NCBI GenBank assembly: GCA_003058495.1
Contig: QBVC01000021.1
Location: forward strand, 62,001-126,000
DNA: 64,000 bases
Source of the DNA: a gamma proteobacterium symbiont of Ctena orbiculata
GTDB taxonomy: Bacteria > Pseudomonadota > Gammaproteobacteria > Chromatiales > Chromatiaceae
Reading direction: 5' to 3'
The notes below the pieces were generated by a model, which was not told where the DNA came from, did not search any database, and saw only the letters and a list, made by a program, of their open reading frames with translations. Positions 19,595 through 29,786 of the stretch are shown here, piece after piece. A program made the position numbers and the translations under genes. The first letter of the stretch is position 1; the number at the start of each line of letters is the position of its first letter.

Positions 19595-19765
19595 CGACAC
19601 CTGCTAAACGATTCGGTTTGCATCCGGCGTAGAGTGAGAAAGGCCTCCATGGCAGAGACCCGCCAAACATATCACCCTCTGTTTCCTATGCAAGACCCTG
19701 GGTATGAACTGATCCGCAAATCATACTCGCGGCTGCAGATCGATAAAACGCCAATGATTATTTTT

Positions 19766-19804
19766 ACCGCAGATTTACGCCAATCACCGCCAATCACCGC
19801 AAAT
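19766..19804 (+). repeat. Iterated CGC-AAT motif, left arm of imperfect inverted repeat
   Basis: ACCGCAGATTTACGCCAATCACCGCCAATCACCGCAAAT. Confidence 0.7.
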
Positions 19805-19943
19805 GGTATGATGATCTGCTTGGCCGGATAATCGGTTAACAACCTAACCGTTATAACAAAACGGAGTAGGATTTCTGAACTCTCAAGAACATATAGTTCA
19901 TTTCATCGCTCGTCATTGGACTGATATCCGACGCTTTGCGCAT

Positions 19944-19972
19944 ATTTGCGGTGATTGGCGTTCACCTGCGGT
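19944..19972 (-). repeat. Iterated CGC-AAT motif, right arm (inverted)
   Basis: Reverse complement ACCGCAGGTGAACGCCAATCACCGCAAAT matches the left arm. Confidence 0.7.
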
Positions 19973-20048
19973 TTGTTCCTCTTGTATTCGCGCAACTGAG
20001 CGATTCCAATTGGATTAGAGTTAACTGGCTATAACTTGAGGTGCATGA

Positions 20049-22049
20049 TTGATGAGCGACGCTGAGCGTCAGGTTGAGAAGGGCTATCTGCTGGGTGTGG
20101 ATACGGGGGGCACGTTTACCGACTTCGTACTCTATCGGGCGGGCGCGATACGGATTCACAAGGTGCTGTCGACGCCCCAGGCCCCTGAAGAGGCGATCTT
20201 GCAGGGAATAGGGGAGCTGGACCTGGAGAGCGAGGGTCTGGTCATCGTGCATGGCTCCACCGTCGCCACCAATGCCGCCCTGGAGGGGAAAGGGGTGCAT
20301 ACCCTCTATATCGGCAATCGCGGGCTGCAGGATATCCTGAGCATCGGCCGCCAGGCCCGCAGCGAACTCTACAATCTGCAGCCGGCGGCGCTGGCGCCAC
20401 CGGTCGAGGCCGGTGACTGCCTGCAGACCGGAGGTCGCCTCGATAACCGGGGAGGCGTGGTGGAGCCGCTGAGCGCCGGGGATCTCGAGGCGCTGAAGCG
20501 GGAGATCGCCCGGCGACGCCCCGAGGCCGTGGCGATCAACCTGTTGTTCAGCTATCTCGACGATCGTTTCGAAAAAGAGATCGAGGCGGCGATCCCGGAT
20601 GAGATCTTCTGTTCCCGCTCCTCCGCCGTGCTCCCGGCAAGCGGCGAGTATGAACGGGGTATAGCCACCTGGCTGAACAGTTGGGTGGGGCCCCTGGTCG
20701 CGGGCTATATCGAGCGCTTGGGCGCCCGGCTCGCCGGCGCCCGTCTCTCGGTGATGCAGAGTTCCGGGGAGGCGATCGCGGCGGAACAGGCCGCCCGGCA
20801 GGCGGTGAGGATGCTCCTCTCGGGCCCGGCCGGGGGGTTGGTCGGGGCCGGCTTTGTGGCCGCGGCCTCCCGGCGCAGGCAGCTCCTGACCCTCGATATG
20901 GGCGGCACCTCCACCGATGTGGCGCTGATCGACGGCAGACCCAGACTGACCCGGGAGGGCCATATCGGCCCCTGGCCGGTGGCCGTGCCGATGGTGGATA
21001 TGCATACCATCGGTGCGGGTGGCGGCTCCCTCGCCTGGGTCGATCCCGGGGGCATGCTCCAGGTGGGGCCGGAATCAGCGGGCGCCGATCCGGGACCCGC
21101 CTGCTACGGGCGGGGCGGCAGGGAGGTGACGGTCACCGACGCCAACCTGATCCTCGGCCGACTGCGAAGCAGCGCCTTTCTCGGCGGACGCATGCAGCTC
21201 GACCTGGCGGCGGCAAGGGAGGCGATGGAACGTTTGGCGGGCCGGCTTGGGCTCTCCCCGGAGCAGGCGGCGGAGGGGGTGATCAGGGTTGCCAATGAGC
21301 ATATGGCCCGGGCGCTGCGGGTGATCTCCGTGGAGCGGGGGGTCGATCCCCGGGGCTTTACCCTGGTCTCGTTCGGCGGCGCCGGGGGCCTGCATGTCTG
21401 CGCCCTGGCCGATGCCCTGGGCATGCGCGCCGCACTGGTGCCTGTCAACGCAGGGGTTCTCTCCGCCCTGGGCATGCTGGCCACCCGGCCGGGGCGTCAG
21501 CTGGTGCATGCCTATCTCGGACCTCTGGAGGGGATGAGCGACGGCGAGCTGGCGCAGGCATTTTCACGCCTTGCCCGGGGCGGGGTGGACGCCCTCGTGG
21601 AGGAGGGCCTGGAGGAGGATCAGATCGAGCTGGAGTACGCCCTGGATCTGCGCTACCTGGGGCAGTCCTACACCCTTGGCGTTCCCTGGCGCAGCCTCGC
21701 CCAGGCGGAAGGGGATTTTCACCGCCTGCATGAGACGCGCTACGGCCACCGCATGCAGGCGCCGGTGGAGTTGGTCAATCTGCGCGTGGCCCTGCACGGG
21801 CCGGAGGCGGCGATTGCGCTGGGTCAGCCCCCGGGCGCCCGTCCGGCCGAGGCCTGCGAGCTGTTGAACGTCTGGGGTGTGGATTCACCGGTACCCCGCT
21901 ACGAGCGGGCGCAGCTGTCCGCGGGGGAGACGGTTTCGGGGCCTGCGCTGATTACCGAGATGGCATCCACCACCTGGCTGGCCCCCGGCTGGAGTTGTCG
22001 TTCGGACAGCGCCGGCAATCTGCTCCTCGAGAGGACGGTGGAAAGCTGA
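20049..22049 (+). CDS. Hydantoinase/oxoprolinase family protein (HyuA-like)
   Basis: GVDTGGTFTDFVL, LTLDMGGTSTDVALI, TIGAGGGSLAWVDPGGMLQVGPESAGADPGPACYG. Confidence 0.92.
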   Translation: MMSDAERQVEKGYLLGVDTGGTFTDFVLYRAGAIRIHKVLSTPQAPEEAILQGIGELDLESEGLVIVHGSTVATNAALEGKGVHTLYIGNRGLQDILSIGRQARSELYNLQPAALAPPVEAGDCLQTGGRLDNRGGVVEPLSAGDLEALKREIARRRPEAVAINLLFSYLDDRFEKEIEAAIPDEIFCSRSSAVLPASGEYERGIATWLNSWVGPLVAGYIERLGARLAGARLSVMQSSGEAIAAEQAARQAVRMLLSGPAGGLVGAGFVAAASRRRQLLTLDMGGTSTDVALIDGRPRLTREGHIGPWPVAVPMVDMHTIGAGGGSLAWVDPGGMLQVGPESAGADPGPACYGRGGREVTVTDANLILGRLRSSAFLGGRMQLDLAAAREAMERLAGRLGLSPEQAAEGVIRVANEHMARALRVISVERGVDPRGFTLVSFGGAGGLHVCALADALGMRAALVPVNAGVLSALGMLATRPGRQLVHAYLGPLEGMSDGELAQAFSRLARGGVDALVEEGLEEDQIELEYALDLRYLGQSYTLGVPWRSLAQAEGDFHRLHETRYGHRMQAPVELVNLRVALHGPEAAIALGQPPGARPAEACELLNVWGVDSPVPRYERAQLSAGETVSGPALITEMASTTWLAPGWSCRSDSAGNLLLERTVES

Positions 22050-22113
22050 TATTTCGGCTTGCTCATGAGTCAGGGCAACGCAGCACCTGCCGCGAATCCT
22101 GACCTGCAGGCAT

Positions 22114-22138
22114 ATAAAAACCCGCCAAGGGGCGGGTC
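22114..22138 (-). terminator. Rho-independent terminator after rpmG
   Basis: On minus strand GACCCGCCCCTTGGCGGGTTTTTATA: GC hairpin plus U-tract, just past the rpmG stop. Confidence 0.8.
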
Positions 22139-22160
22139 TCTTCCAGGGAGCGGGGTCGAT

Positions 22161-22316
22161 CTATTTGATCTTCGACTCCTTGTACATCACGTGTTTGCGC
22201 ACCTTCGGGTCGAACTTCTTGATCTCCATCTTCCCCGGTTGGTTGCGCTTGTTCTTGGTGGTGGTGTAGAAGTGTCCAGTGCCGGCACTGGAGACGAGTT
22301 TGATCTTGTCACGCAT
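22161..22316 (-). CDS. rpmG: 50S ribosomal protein L33
   Basis: Translated by hand: [51 protein letters not shown]; not in the ORF track because it is short. Confidence 0.97.
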   Translation of the reverse strand: MRDKIKLVSSAGTGHFYTTTKNKRNQPGKMEIKKFDPKVRKHVMYKESKIK

Positions 22317-22333
22317 GATGCTCTGCTCCTCGT

Positions 22334-22570
22334 TTAGACTTTTTCGCCGCGGGCGCGCATCTCGGCCAGGACCGAATCTATGCCCTTCTTATCGATGATG
22401 CGCATGCCTTTTGAGGATAGACGAAGACGCACCCAGCGTTTCTCACTCTCCACCCAGAATCTGTGGGTGTGCAGATTGGGGAGAAAACGGCGTTTGGTCT
22501 TGTTGTGCGCATGGGAGACGTTGTTTCCCGTGACCGGGCGCTTGCCGGTGACTTGGCAGACTTTTGACAT
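22334..22570 (-). CDS. rpmB: 50S ribosomal protein L28
   Basis: [34 protein letters not shown]. Confidence 0.97.
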   Translation of the reverse strand: MSKVCQVTGKRPVTGNNVSHAHNKTKRRFLPNLHTHRFWVESEKRWVRLRLSSKGMRIIDKKGIDSVLAEMRARGEKV

Positions 22571-22686
22571 GGTCAAAACCTCGAAAAAGTTATCCCTGGG
22601 CGGGGAGCTTCATTTATCCCCTGGGCGAAAGGCGCGTATTTATAGCAGAGTGGGGGGTGAGAGGCAAGACCCAGAGTTCTAAATCC

Positions 22687-22793
22687 GGCGTTTGAGGGAT
22701 CTCTTTCTCCGACGCCCCGACAGCACTTCCCTGTGCTGGCGGGGCTGGCGCGGCCATCCACGCCGCTTCTCCGAAAGAGCCCCCTCAAGCGCC
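22687..22793. repeat. 107-bp structured inverted-repeat element (predicted three-way junction)
   Basis: GGCGTTTGAGGG-AT-CTCTTTC pairs with GAAAGAG-CC-CCCTCAAGCGCC; internal hairpin GCCCCG-A-CAGCAC(TTCCCT)GTGCTG-G-CGGGGC and a smaller GGCG...CGCC hairpin. Confidence 0.7.
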
Positions 22794-22888
22794 ACCGCCG
22801 TTGCCATATCTGTCGATTGGTGGAGCACTGTCCGACCAAAGCAGGATCAGAGCAGAAGGCACTTAGTAAAGGCAAATTTCAGGATTAT

Positions 22889-22966
22889 CGTCATTCCGGC
22901 GCAGGTCGGAATCCAGGAACACTGTCACCATCAAGCATTCTGGATCCGGCCTGCGCCGGGATGACG
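22889..22966. repeat. REP-like palindromic element
   Basis: CGTCATTCCGGCGCAGGTCGGAATCCAG...CTGGATCCGGCCTGCGCCGGGATGACG. Confidence 0.75.
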
Positions 22967-23077
22967 GTGGTTCTTGGTTAAAGTAAGCGCCATTCGGGTC
23001 AGAGTCTGTGCTTAAATCAGCAGGGCGGATCTTTAGGGTAGAGCCCTGCTTCACCGATCAGGGTCCAGAATCTGAAG

Positions 23078-23752
23078 TTAAATCATTCCCCGCTGCGCCA
23101 ACGAAACCGCCTCACCCTCGCCGATCACGATATGGTCCAGCACCCGGATCTCCACCAGCGCCAGGGCATCCTTGAGGCGCCGGGTGATCTGGCGGTCGGC
23201 CCGGCTCGGCTCGGCGACACCGGAGGGGTGGTTGTGGGCGAAGATGAGGGCGGCGGCATTCTGCTCCAGGGCCCGCTTGACCACCTCCCTGGGATGGACG
23301 CTGGCGCCGTCGATGGTGCCCCGGAAGAGCTCTTCGTAGCCGATGACGCGATGGCGGTTGTCGAGAAAGAGGCAGGAGAAGACCTCATAGGGGTAGTGGC
23401 GCAGCCTTACCTGCAGGTAGTCCTGGGTCTGCTCGGGGCTGATCAGGCTGTCGGCCGCGGTGAGCTGCTCGCCCAGGTAGCGCCGCGACATCTCCAGTAC
23501 CGCCTGCAGCTGGGCATACTTCGCCAGCCCGAGGCCCCTGGCCCGGCAGAACCGCTGTTGGTCGGCGGCAAGCAGCTGGCGCAGGCCGCCGAAGTCGAGG
23601 AGCAGGCCGCGCGCCAGATCCACCGCGGTCTGCCCGGCTACCCCGGTACGCAGAAAGATTGCCAGCAGTTCCGCGTCGGAGAGCGATCCCGGTCCCCGTC
23701 GCAGCAGTTTCTCCCGCGGTCGCTCATCCATGGGCCAGTCTGTAATCGGCAT
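23078..23752 (-). CDS. radC: RadC-family JAB/MPN domain protein
   Basis: [31 protein letters not shown] metal-binding motif. Confidence 0.95.
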   Translation of the reverse strand: MPITDWPMDERPREKLLRRGPGSLSDAELLAIFLRTGVAGQTAVDLARGLLLDFGGLRQLLAADQQRFCRARGLGLAKYAQLQAVLEMSRRYLGEQLTAADSLISPEQTQDYLQVRLRHYPYEVFSCLFLDNRHRVIGYEELFRGTIDGASVHPREVVKRALEQNAAALIFAHNHPSGVAEPSRADRQITRRLKDALALVEIRVLDHIVIGEGEAVSLAQRGMI

Positions 23753-23784
23753 CCAAGACCTCCTTGTCTCATGCGGCTGACGGC

Positions 23785-24522
23785 CTAGTCGGCCGTACCA
23801 TCCAGGTTGATTTCTTCCAGCGCCATGCGGTAGAGGCGCCCGGACTGTTGACGTTCGATGCGAACCGGCAGATAGTCGAGTTGGGGGGCGAACCAGATGG
23901 TATAGTCCGGCTTGCGTGTCCCCTTGCTGCGCAGAACCCGCAAGCAGCGCATTTCACCGTAGGGAGTATCGATCCGATCCTCACCATCGACGCGAAAGTG
24001 GTATTGCTTGATCTTTCCCCCGTCCGCCACCCGGTAGGTTATCTGCCTCCTGCCCTGGGCGAGGTGCAGGCGCACCAGCAGCTGCTGGCTGAGTCTGTCC
24101 TGGGTCTCCTGGGCAATCGGCTGCGACCATCTTACGCCACCGCTGGTGGTGTGGACCTGCCCCGATTCCCAGTCAAACTCCAGCACGGAGGACTCCGACT
24201 CGTCGGCCTGATCCCGGTAGCTGTAGTGGGCCGGCTGGATAGTCCCCGGTCGCAGTCGTCCGCGGCTCTCCTCGATGACCTCATCCGCGCTGAACCAGCC
24301 CGCCAGCATGCCGGGCTGGGTATGGGCGTGGTAGCTGTAGTCGCCCTGCTCATTCAGGCTGAACTCGAGTCTGAGCTCGCCCAGGGGGAGCAGATTCCGC
24401 TTCACGCTGAAGCTGGCCGAAAAGGGCTTTAGCTGCAGTGCCGATTCGGCCTGCAGGGTCATGGGGCAGGTAACGGCCACAAGCCCCAGTAACCAGCCCA
24501 TGTGGTATCTGAGCCAAACCAT
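23785..24522 (-). CDS. DUF3108 domain-containing secreted protein
   Basis: Signal peptide; [32 protein letters not shown] pattern. Confidence 0.75.
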   Translation of the reverse strand: MVWLRYHMGWLLGLVAVTCPMTLQAESALQLKPFSASFSVKRNLLPLGELRLEFSLNEQGDYSYHAHTQPGMLAGWFSADEVIEESRGRLRPGTIQPAHYSYRDQADESESSVLEFDWESGQVHTTSGGVRWSQPIAQETQDRLSQQLLVRLHLAQGRRQITYRVADGGKIKQYHFRVDGEDRIDTPYGEMRCLRVLRSKGTRKPDYTIWFAPQLDYLPVRIERQQSGRLYRMALEEINLDGTAD

Positions 24523-24530
24523 GGCGCGTA

Positions 24531-25199
24531 CTACCCGATCGCTTCCTGGGGGGCGAAGACTACCGGTTGTTCCAGCTTTCTGTCATCCAATCTGACATCT
24601 CCGTTCTCATCCAGTCGCAATCGATTCTCCGCAAACCAGCGGATTACCAGGGGATAGATCTGGTGCTCCTTCTCCAGCACCCTGGCGGCCAGGGTATCTG
24701 CATCGTCACCGGCCATCACCGGAACCTGGGCCTGGACGATCAGCGGTCCACCGTCCAACTCCTCGGTGACGAAGTGGATACTGGCCCCGTGCAGGGCATC
24801 CCCTGCATCCAATACCCGTTGATGGGTGTGGAGACCGGTGTATTTGGGCAACAGCGAGGGATGGATGTTGAACATGCGTCCCGCATAGTGGCGCACCAGT
24901 GCGGGGGTGAGTATGCGCATGAACCCGGCCAGTGCGACCAGGGCGGGGGAGTAGCTGTCGATAAGCGCCATCAGCGCCCGGTCGTAGCGCTCGCGGTCGG
25001 GGAACGCCTTATGATCCAGCACCGCGGATTCAATGCCGGCCTCCGCCGCCCGTTGCAGGCCATGGACATTCGGGCGATTGCTGATCACGGCGCGGATCTC
25101 GATTGGGAGATCCCTACCCGCCGAATCGATGATTGCCTGCAGATTCGAGCCGCTCCCCGATATCAGTACCACGACAGGCAGGCGGCCGGCGGCGTTCAT
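24531..25199 (-). CDS. purN: Phosphoribosylglycinamide formyltransferase
   Basis: [39 protein letters not shown]. Confidence 0.95.
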   Translation of the reverse strand: MNAAGRLPVVVLISGSGSNLQAIIDSAGRDLPIEIRAVISNRPNVHGLQRAAEAGIESAVLDHKAFPDRERYDRALMALIDSYSPALVALAGFMRILTPALVRHYAGRMFNIHPSLLPKYTGLHTHQRVLDAGDALHGASIHFVTEELDGGPLIVQAQVPVMAGDDADTLAARVLEKEHQIYPLVIRWFAENRLRLDENGDVRLDDRKLEQPVVFAPQEAIG

Positions 25200-26266
25200 G
25201 CCAGCGGTCCTGTAATTTCCACACCGGTCTCGGCGCCGTCGGCGGATGCGATCTCGCCGAGAAGCCAAGCGGTTTCGCCTTTCTCATTGAGCAGTTTCAC
25301 GCTCCTCTCCGCATCTTCCGGTGCGACACAGACCACCATGCCGACGCCGCTGTTGAAGGTGCGCAGCATTTCACTGTTGATCAGATTGCCCTCGGTCTGC
25401 AGCCAGCTGAATATGGCGGGAAGCCGCCAGCTGCCGCTGTCGACAATCGCCCTGCATCCCTGGGGCAGCACGCGGGGCAGATTTTCCGGCAGGCCGCCTC
25501 CGGTGATATGGGCCAAGGCGTGGATTTCCACCTCTTCCATCAGTGCCAGCAGGGGCTTGACATAGATTCGGGTCGGGGTGAGGAGGGCCTCGCCCAGGGT
25601 GGTCTCCTGGAAGGGTTGTTGCAGGTCGGCGCCGCTCACCTGGAGGATCTTGCGCACCAGCGAATAGCCATTCGAATGGGGTCCCGAGGATGCCATGCCG
25701 ATCAGGATGTCGCCTTGCTGAACCCGCTGCGGAAGGATAAGGCGGCTCTTCTCCGCGATACCGACGCAGAAACCGGCCAGATCGTAATCCCCTGCCGCGT
25801 ACATGCCCGGCATCTCCGCCGTCTCGCCACCGGTGAGGGCGGCGCCGGCCTGTTCACAGCCCGCCGCGATCCCCGCCACCACATCGGTGGCGATATCGAG
25901 ATCGAGTCTCCCCGTGGCGTAGTAGTCGAGGAAGAAGAGGGGCTCGGCGCCGGCTACCACGATGTCGTTGACGCACATCGCCACCAGGTCTATGCCGATC
26001 GAATCGTGGCGTTTCAGCTCCAGCGCCAGTTTCAGTTTGGTGCCGACGCCGTCGGTTCCCGAGACGAGCACCGGCTCCCGGTAGCGATCCAGGGGCAGTT
26101 CGAAGAGAGCGCCGAAGCCGCCGAGTCCGGCGAGCACCCCGGAGCGGAAGGTCTGTTTTACGATCGGCTTGATACGCTCGACCAGCGCATTGCCTGTGTC
26201 GATGTCCACGCCGGCATCCCGGTAGCTGAGTGATGCGGGGCTGCTGGGTTTGGATTCATGCGCCAC
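25196..26266 (-). CDS. purM: Phosphoribosylformylglycinamidine cyclo-ligase
   Basis: [56 protein letters not shown]. Confidence 0.97.
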   Translation of the reverse strand: MAHESKPSSPASLSYRDAGVDIDTGNALVERIKPIVKQTFRSGVLAGLGGFGALFELPLDRYREPVLVSGTDGVGTKLKLALELKRHDSIGIDLVAMCVNDIVVAGAEPLFFLDYYATGRLDLDIATDVVAGIAAGCEQAGAALTGGETAEMPGMYAAGDYDLAGFCVGIAEKSRLILPQRVQQGDILIGMASSGPHSNGYSLVRKILQVSGADLQQPFQETTLGEALLTPTRIYVKPLLALMEEVEIHALAHITGGGLPENLPRVLPQGCRAIVDSGSWRLPAIFSWLQTEGNLINSEMLRTFNSGVGMVVCVAPEDAERSVKLLNEKGETAWLLGEIASADGAETGVEITGPLA

Positions 26267-26473
26267 GGGGTGATACTCCGGTTTCAGACAAGGGTGGATT
26301 CAGAGCGGAATTCTAACAGAACTGGTGCGACTCAGTGAGGGTTGTGGCGCAGCTGATTTTCATCTTTTTAGCTGGCGCGTTAAGATTTCCCGTTGTTCGA
26401 TGTTCAGAAACCGACCGATTTCCCAAATGCGATATAGTGATGATCTGCAAACTCTAGGGATGTGTGACGAGAT

Positions 26474-27592
26474 ATGATGCAAACCCGACTGAAGCCGGCT
26501 TCCCGCCTGTTATTGCTCCTGCTTGCCCTGCTTACCGCGCCCTGGGCTGCAGCCGAAAAGGTGGGGAATCTCTATGAAGCAAAAATAGCGGTTAGCGGCC
26601 AGAGTGCGCAAACCAGGGCCGAGGGGATCCGCAAGGCCTTTGCCAGGGTGATGGTGAAGGTGAGCGGGGATCGCGGTTTATTGAACCATCCGGAAGTCCC
26701 CGGCATCCTCAACAAGGCAACCGCCTATGTTCAGCAGTATCGCTACATGGAACTGGAGACCGGCGACAAGGAGACCTCGGATGATGCCCCGGATCGCCTG
26801 CTTTGGGTACGCTTCGACGAGCGTGCGGTCAACCGCCTGCTGCGAGAGAGCGGGGTGCCCGTGTGGGGGGGCACCCGTCCATCCGTTCTGGTCTGGCTTG
26901 GCCAGGAGCAGGGTGCGAGGCGGGATTTGCTCTCCCTGGAGCGGGAAAGGCAGCTGAAGCGCTATCTGAACCAGGTGGGGCGTTCAAGGGGACTGTCGTT
27001 TCTTTGGCCGATCATGGATATCGAGGACCGTAACAGAATTCGGATCAGTGACCTTTGGGGCGGGTTTGAAGAGAATATCCGCCGTGCCTCGGCGCGCTAT
27101 CAGCCCGATGTGATCCTGGTCGGCCGCATGAGCCTGCAGGGGCGGGGCAGTTGGCGGGGCGAGTGGCTGCTCTACCTGCCCGACAAGGTCAACCGCTGGC
27201 AGACCAGCGCCGGAAGCAAGGCTGAGCTCGCCGGCGAAGGGCTGAATCAGGCTGTGGACGCCCTGGCGCTGCGCTTCGCCCCGCGGCAGGTGTCACAGGG
27301 GGTGGCCGAAATCAGGATTCGGGTGCATGGACTTTCACGCCTCGAGGACTATGTTTTGGTTAAGGAGTATCTGCAGTCGCTGGCGATGATCGAAAGCCTG
27401 GATCTGCTCTCGGCTGACAGCGAAAAGGTAAATTTCCTGGTGCGTATCCATGGCGGCAGGGAGGCGTTGGAGCGTGGCATACAGCTGGGTGCGGTACTCG
27501 AGCCGGCGGAGTGGCACGACTATGCCGGGACGGAAGGGGCCGGGCAGCCTGAGATCCCGGTCGGCGAGGGTCTGGTCTACCGCCTGCGCTAG
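26474..27592 (+). CDS. DUF2066 domain-containing protein
   Basis: Signal peptide then YEAKIAVSGQSAQTRAEGIRKAFARVMVKVSGDR. Confidence 0.8.
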   Translation: MMQTRLKPASRLLLLLLALLTAPWAAAEKVGNLYEAKIAVSGQSAQTRAEGIRKAFARVMVKVSGDRGLLNHPEVPGILNKATAYVQQYRYMELETGDKETSDDAPDRLLWVRFDERAVNRLLRESGVPVWGGTRPSVLVWLGQEQGARRDLLSLERERQLKRYLNQVGRSRGLSFLWPIMDIEDRNRIRISDLWGGFEENIRRASARYQPDVILVGRMSLQGRGSWRGEWLLYLPDKVNRWQTSAGSKAELAGEGLNQAVDALALRFAPRQVSQGVAEIRIRVHGLSRLEDYVLVKEYLQSLAMIESLDLLSADSEKVNFLVRIHGGREALERGIQLGAVLEPAEWHDYAGTEGAGQPEIPVGEGLVYRLR

Positions 27593-27616
27593 CCGGATAA
27601 GGGAGTAAACGTTCTG

Positions 27617-28171
27617 ATGCACCCTAATGACATCCCGAACCTGATCAGTGTGCTGCGGATCCTGTTGACCATTCCCATCGTCTGGCTGTTGTTCGAACAT
27701 CAGTTTTCCTATGCCCTGATCCTGTTTGCCGTGGCCGGCTTTTCCGACGGCCTTGACGGTTTTCTCGCCAAACGCTTTGGCTGGCAAAGCCACCTGGGCG
27801 GATTGCTCGATCCCTTGGCCGACAAGGCCCTGCTGATGAGTTCGTTTCTGGTGCTCGGGGGCTTGGGATTGATTCCTGTGTGGCTGGTGATCCTGGTGAT
27901 ATTCCGCGATCTGACCATCATGGGGGGGGCGCTCTACTATAACTTCAGCGTCGAGGAGCTCGATGCCGATCCGAGTCTGATCAGCAAGCTCAATACCTTG
28001 CTGCAGATAGTGCTGGTGCTGCTGGTGGTGACGGATGCCGGACCCTTCGGCCTGCCATCCCAGCTGCTGCTCCTGCTCACCTGGGCCACAGGTTTCACCA
28101 CCCTGGTGAGCGGCATCGCCTATGTGTGGGTATGGACCAACAAGGCCCGCAGCAAGGGGTGGCGTGGCTGA
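27617..28171 (+). CDS. CDP-alcohol phosphatidyltransferase
   Basis: DGLDGFLAKRFGWQSHLGGLLDPLADK (DGxxAR...Gxxx DxxxD family motif). Confidence 0.9.
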   Translation: MHPNDIPNLISVLRILLTIPIVWLLFEHQFSYALILFAVAGFSDGLDGFLAKRFGWQSHLGGLLDPLADKALLMSSFLVLGGLGLIPVWLVILVIFRDLTIMGGALYYNFSVEELDADPSLISKLNTLLQIVLVLLVVTDAGPFGLPSQLLLLLTWATGFTTLVSGIAYVWVWTNKARSKGWRG

Positions 28172-28294
28172 ATCCGGCCCGGCTGGAGAATAGAGAGCAA
28201 ATTCGTCACCGGGATGGAGTTTTGCTCGGGTGATGTTTAGACTTGAACCCGGATCATCCGTGTTTGTTCCACACAACTCAGGGAGGGGGGGTGA

Positions 28295-28840
28295 ATGAAA
28301 TACCAATCCGTTGTTGCCGGCTGTCTGCTGTTGTCCGCTGTGGCGCAGGCCGGTGAGACTGTCCAGGGTGCCGGCATTGAGGGCTATCGCTATCTAGGTG
28401 CAATGGTCTCATCTCCTCAGTACAAGGAAGACGACTCCAATGTGGATTTTCGCAGTGCCGGCCTGCTTGTCCGCGGCGGCATCGAGTTGAACGAGTTGCT
28501 GGCAGTAGAGGGTCATTTCGGCATTTTCGGCGAAGATGTCGTCGATGAAGGCAGCTTCCAGATCGAGTATCTGGCAAGTATCTATGCCAGGGGCAATCTA
28601 CCGCTGATTGGCCAACGAATCAGGCTCTATGGTCTGGCTGGATTGACCCACTTCTCCGGCGATGTGCCCGGTTTCCGCAACGTGGATGAGACGGGGATCG
28701 GATACGGTGTGGGAATCGAACTCTATGGTGACGAACGCACCGCCCTGACCCTGGAGTGGCTGCGCCATGCCGTCGGGGACATCCACAATGTCGACTACAC
28801 CCTGGAGTCGGCCAGTCTCGGCTTCCTCTATCGCTTCTAG
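28295..28840 (+). CDS. Outer-membrane beta-barrel (porin-like) protein
   Basis: Signal peptide; alternating beta pattern; C-terminal ASLGFLYRF ending in Phe. Confidence 0.75.
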   Translation: MKYQSVVAGCLLLSAVAQAGETVQGAGIEGYRYLGAMVSSPQYKEDDSNVDFRSAGLLVRGGIELNELLAVEGHFGIFGEDVVDEGSFQIEYLASIYARGNLPLIGQRIRLYGLAGLTHFSGDVPGFRNVDETGIGYGVGIELYGDERTALTLEWLRHAVGDIHNVDYTLESASLGFLYRF

Positions 28841-28913
28841 TCGACCGCGCCCATTGAAAGATAGCGCGGCGCTACCAACCATCCCGGGCTGTTTCAGCGG
28901 TTAGCTGCTGTTA

Positions 28914-29786
28914 TCAGGCAAACACCGTCTGGGCATCGAAAACCGGGCCGTCGACACACACCCGTTTCATCGCGGGACCCTGCGGGGTCTGCACCTCCAC
29001 CACGCAGCCGGCGCAACCACCGACGCCGCAGGCCATGAACTCCTCGAGCGAGACCTGGCAGGGGATATCGTGGGCGGCGGCCAGTTGCGCCACCGCTTCC
29101 AGCATCGGGTGGGGGCCACAGGCGAAGATCTCCACCTCGGCCAATGCCTGGAGGTTGAGGGACCTGATCCAGCGTTCCGCGAGTTCTGTCACATAGCCCT
29201 GGAATACCCCCGGAAATCCCTCCAGACTGGCGAGCCGGCAACCGACCCCCCAGTCGTCCAGCAGCGGCATGCTGGCGATCACCCCGTCCGGCAGTCCGGG
29301 CACGATGACTTGGGAGGGCGTGGGTTTGAATGGGAAGGGCACCTCGGAACCGAGTATGACAAAAGGCTGTTTCTCCTGCGCTCTGCGCATCGCATCCGCC
29401 AGAAACACCATTGGAGGCATGCCGACGCCACCACCGATCAACAGCGGTTTGCTGCGCTTTGGGGATGGCGTGAAGGGGGTTCCGATAGGCCCCAAGAGAC
29501 TGATCTTCTCCCCGGGTGTCCGCTGCGACAACAGCTCGGTGCCCCGCCCCACCCGTTTGTAGAGCAGCTCGATCCAACCCGCCTTGTCGGCACTGCGCAT
29601 GATGGAGATGGGTCGACGCAAGGGGAGTTGCGGATCGCAGGTGATATGGACGAAGCTTCCGGGCAGCGCCCGGGCGGCGCAGTGGGGGGCGAGCAGGCGC
29701 ATGATGAACTGCTCACCGGCAAATGCCTGATGCGAGAGGATCTCCGCGTCCTCGAGGAAGATGGTGTCACGGTGCGTCTTTTTCAT
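28914..29786 (-). CDS. PyrK-like dihydroorotate dehydrogenase electron transfer subunit
   Basis: RPISIMR, LIGGGVGMPPMVFLA, CGPHPMLEAVA; CGVGGCAGC...C [2Fe-2S] motif. Confidence 0.85.
   Translation of the reverse strand: MKKTHRDTIFLEDAEILSHQAFAGEQFIMRLLAPHCAARALPGSFVHITCDPQLPLRRPISIMRSADKAGWIELLYKRVGRGTELLSQRTPGEKISLLGPIGTPFTPSPKRSKPLLIGGGVGMPPMVFLADAMRRAQEKQPFVILGSEVPFPFKPTPSQVIVPGLPDGVIASMPLLDDWGVGCRLASLEGFPGVFQGYVTELAERWIRSLNLQALAEVEIFACGPHPMLEAVAQLAAAHDIPCQVSLEEFMACGVGGCAGCVVEVQTPQGPAMKRVCVDGPVFDAQTVFA

Noticed and set aside
22733-22981. Short ORFs through the REP and structured element
   Set aside because: Translations simply traverse inverted repeats; no protein evidence.
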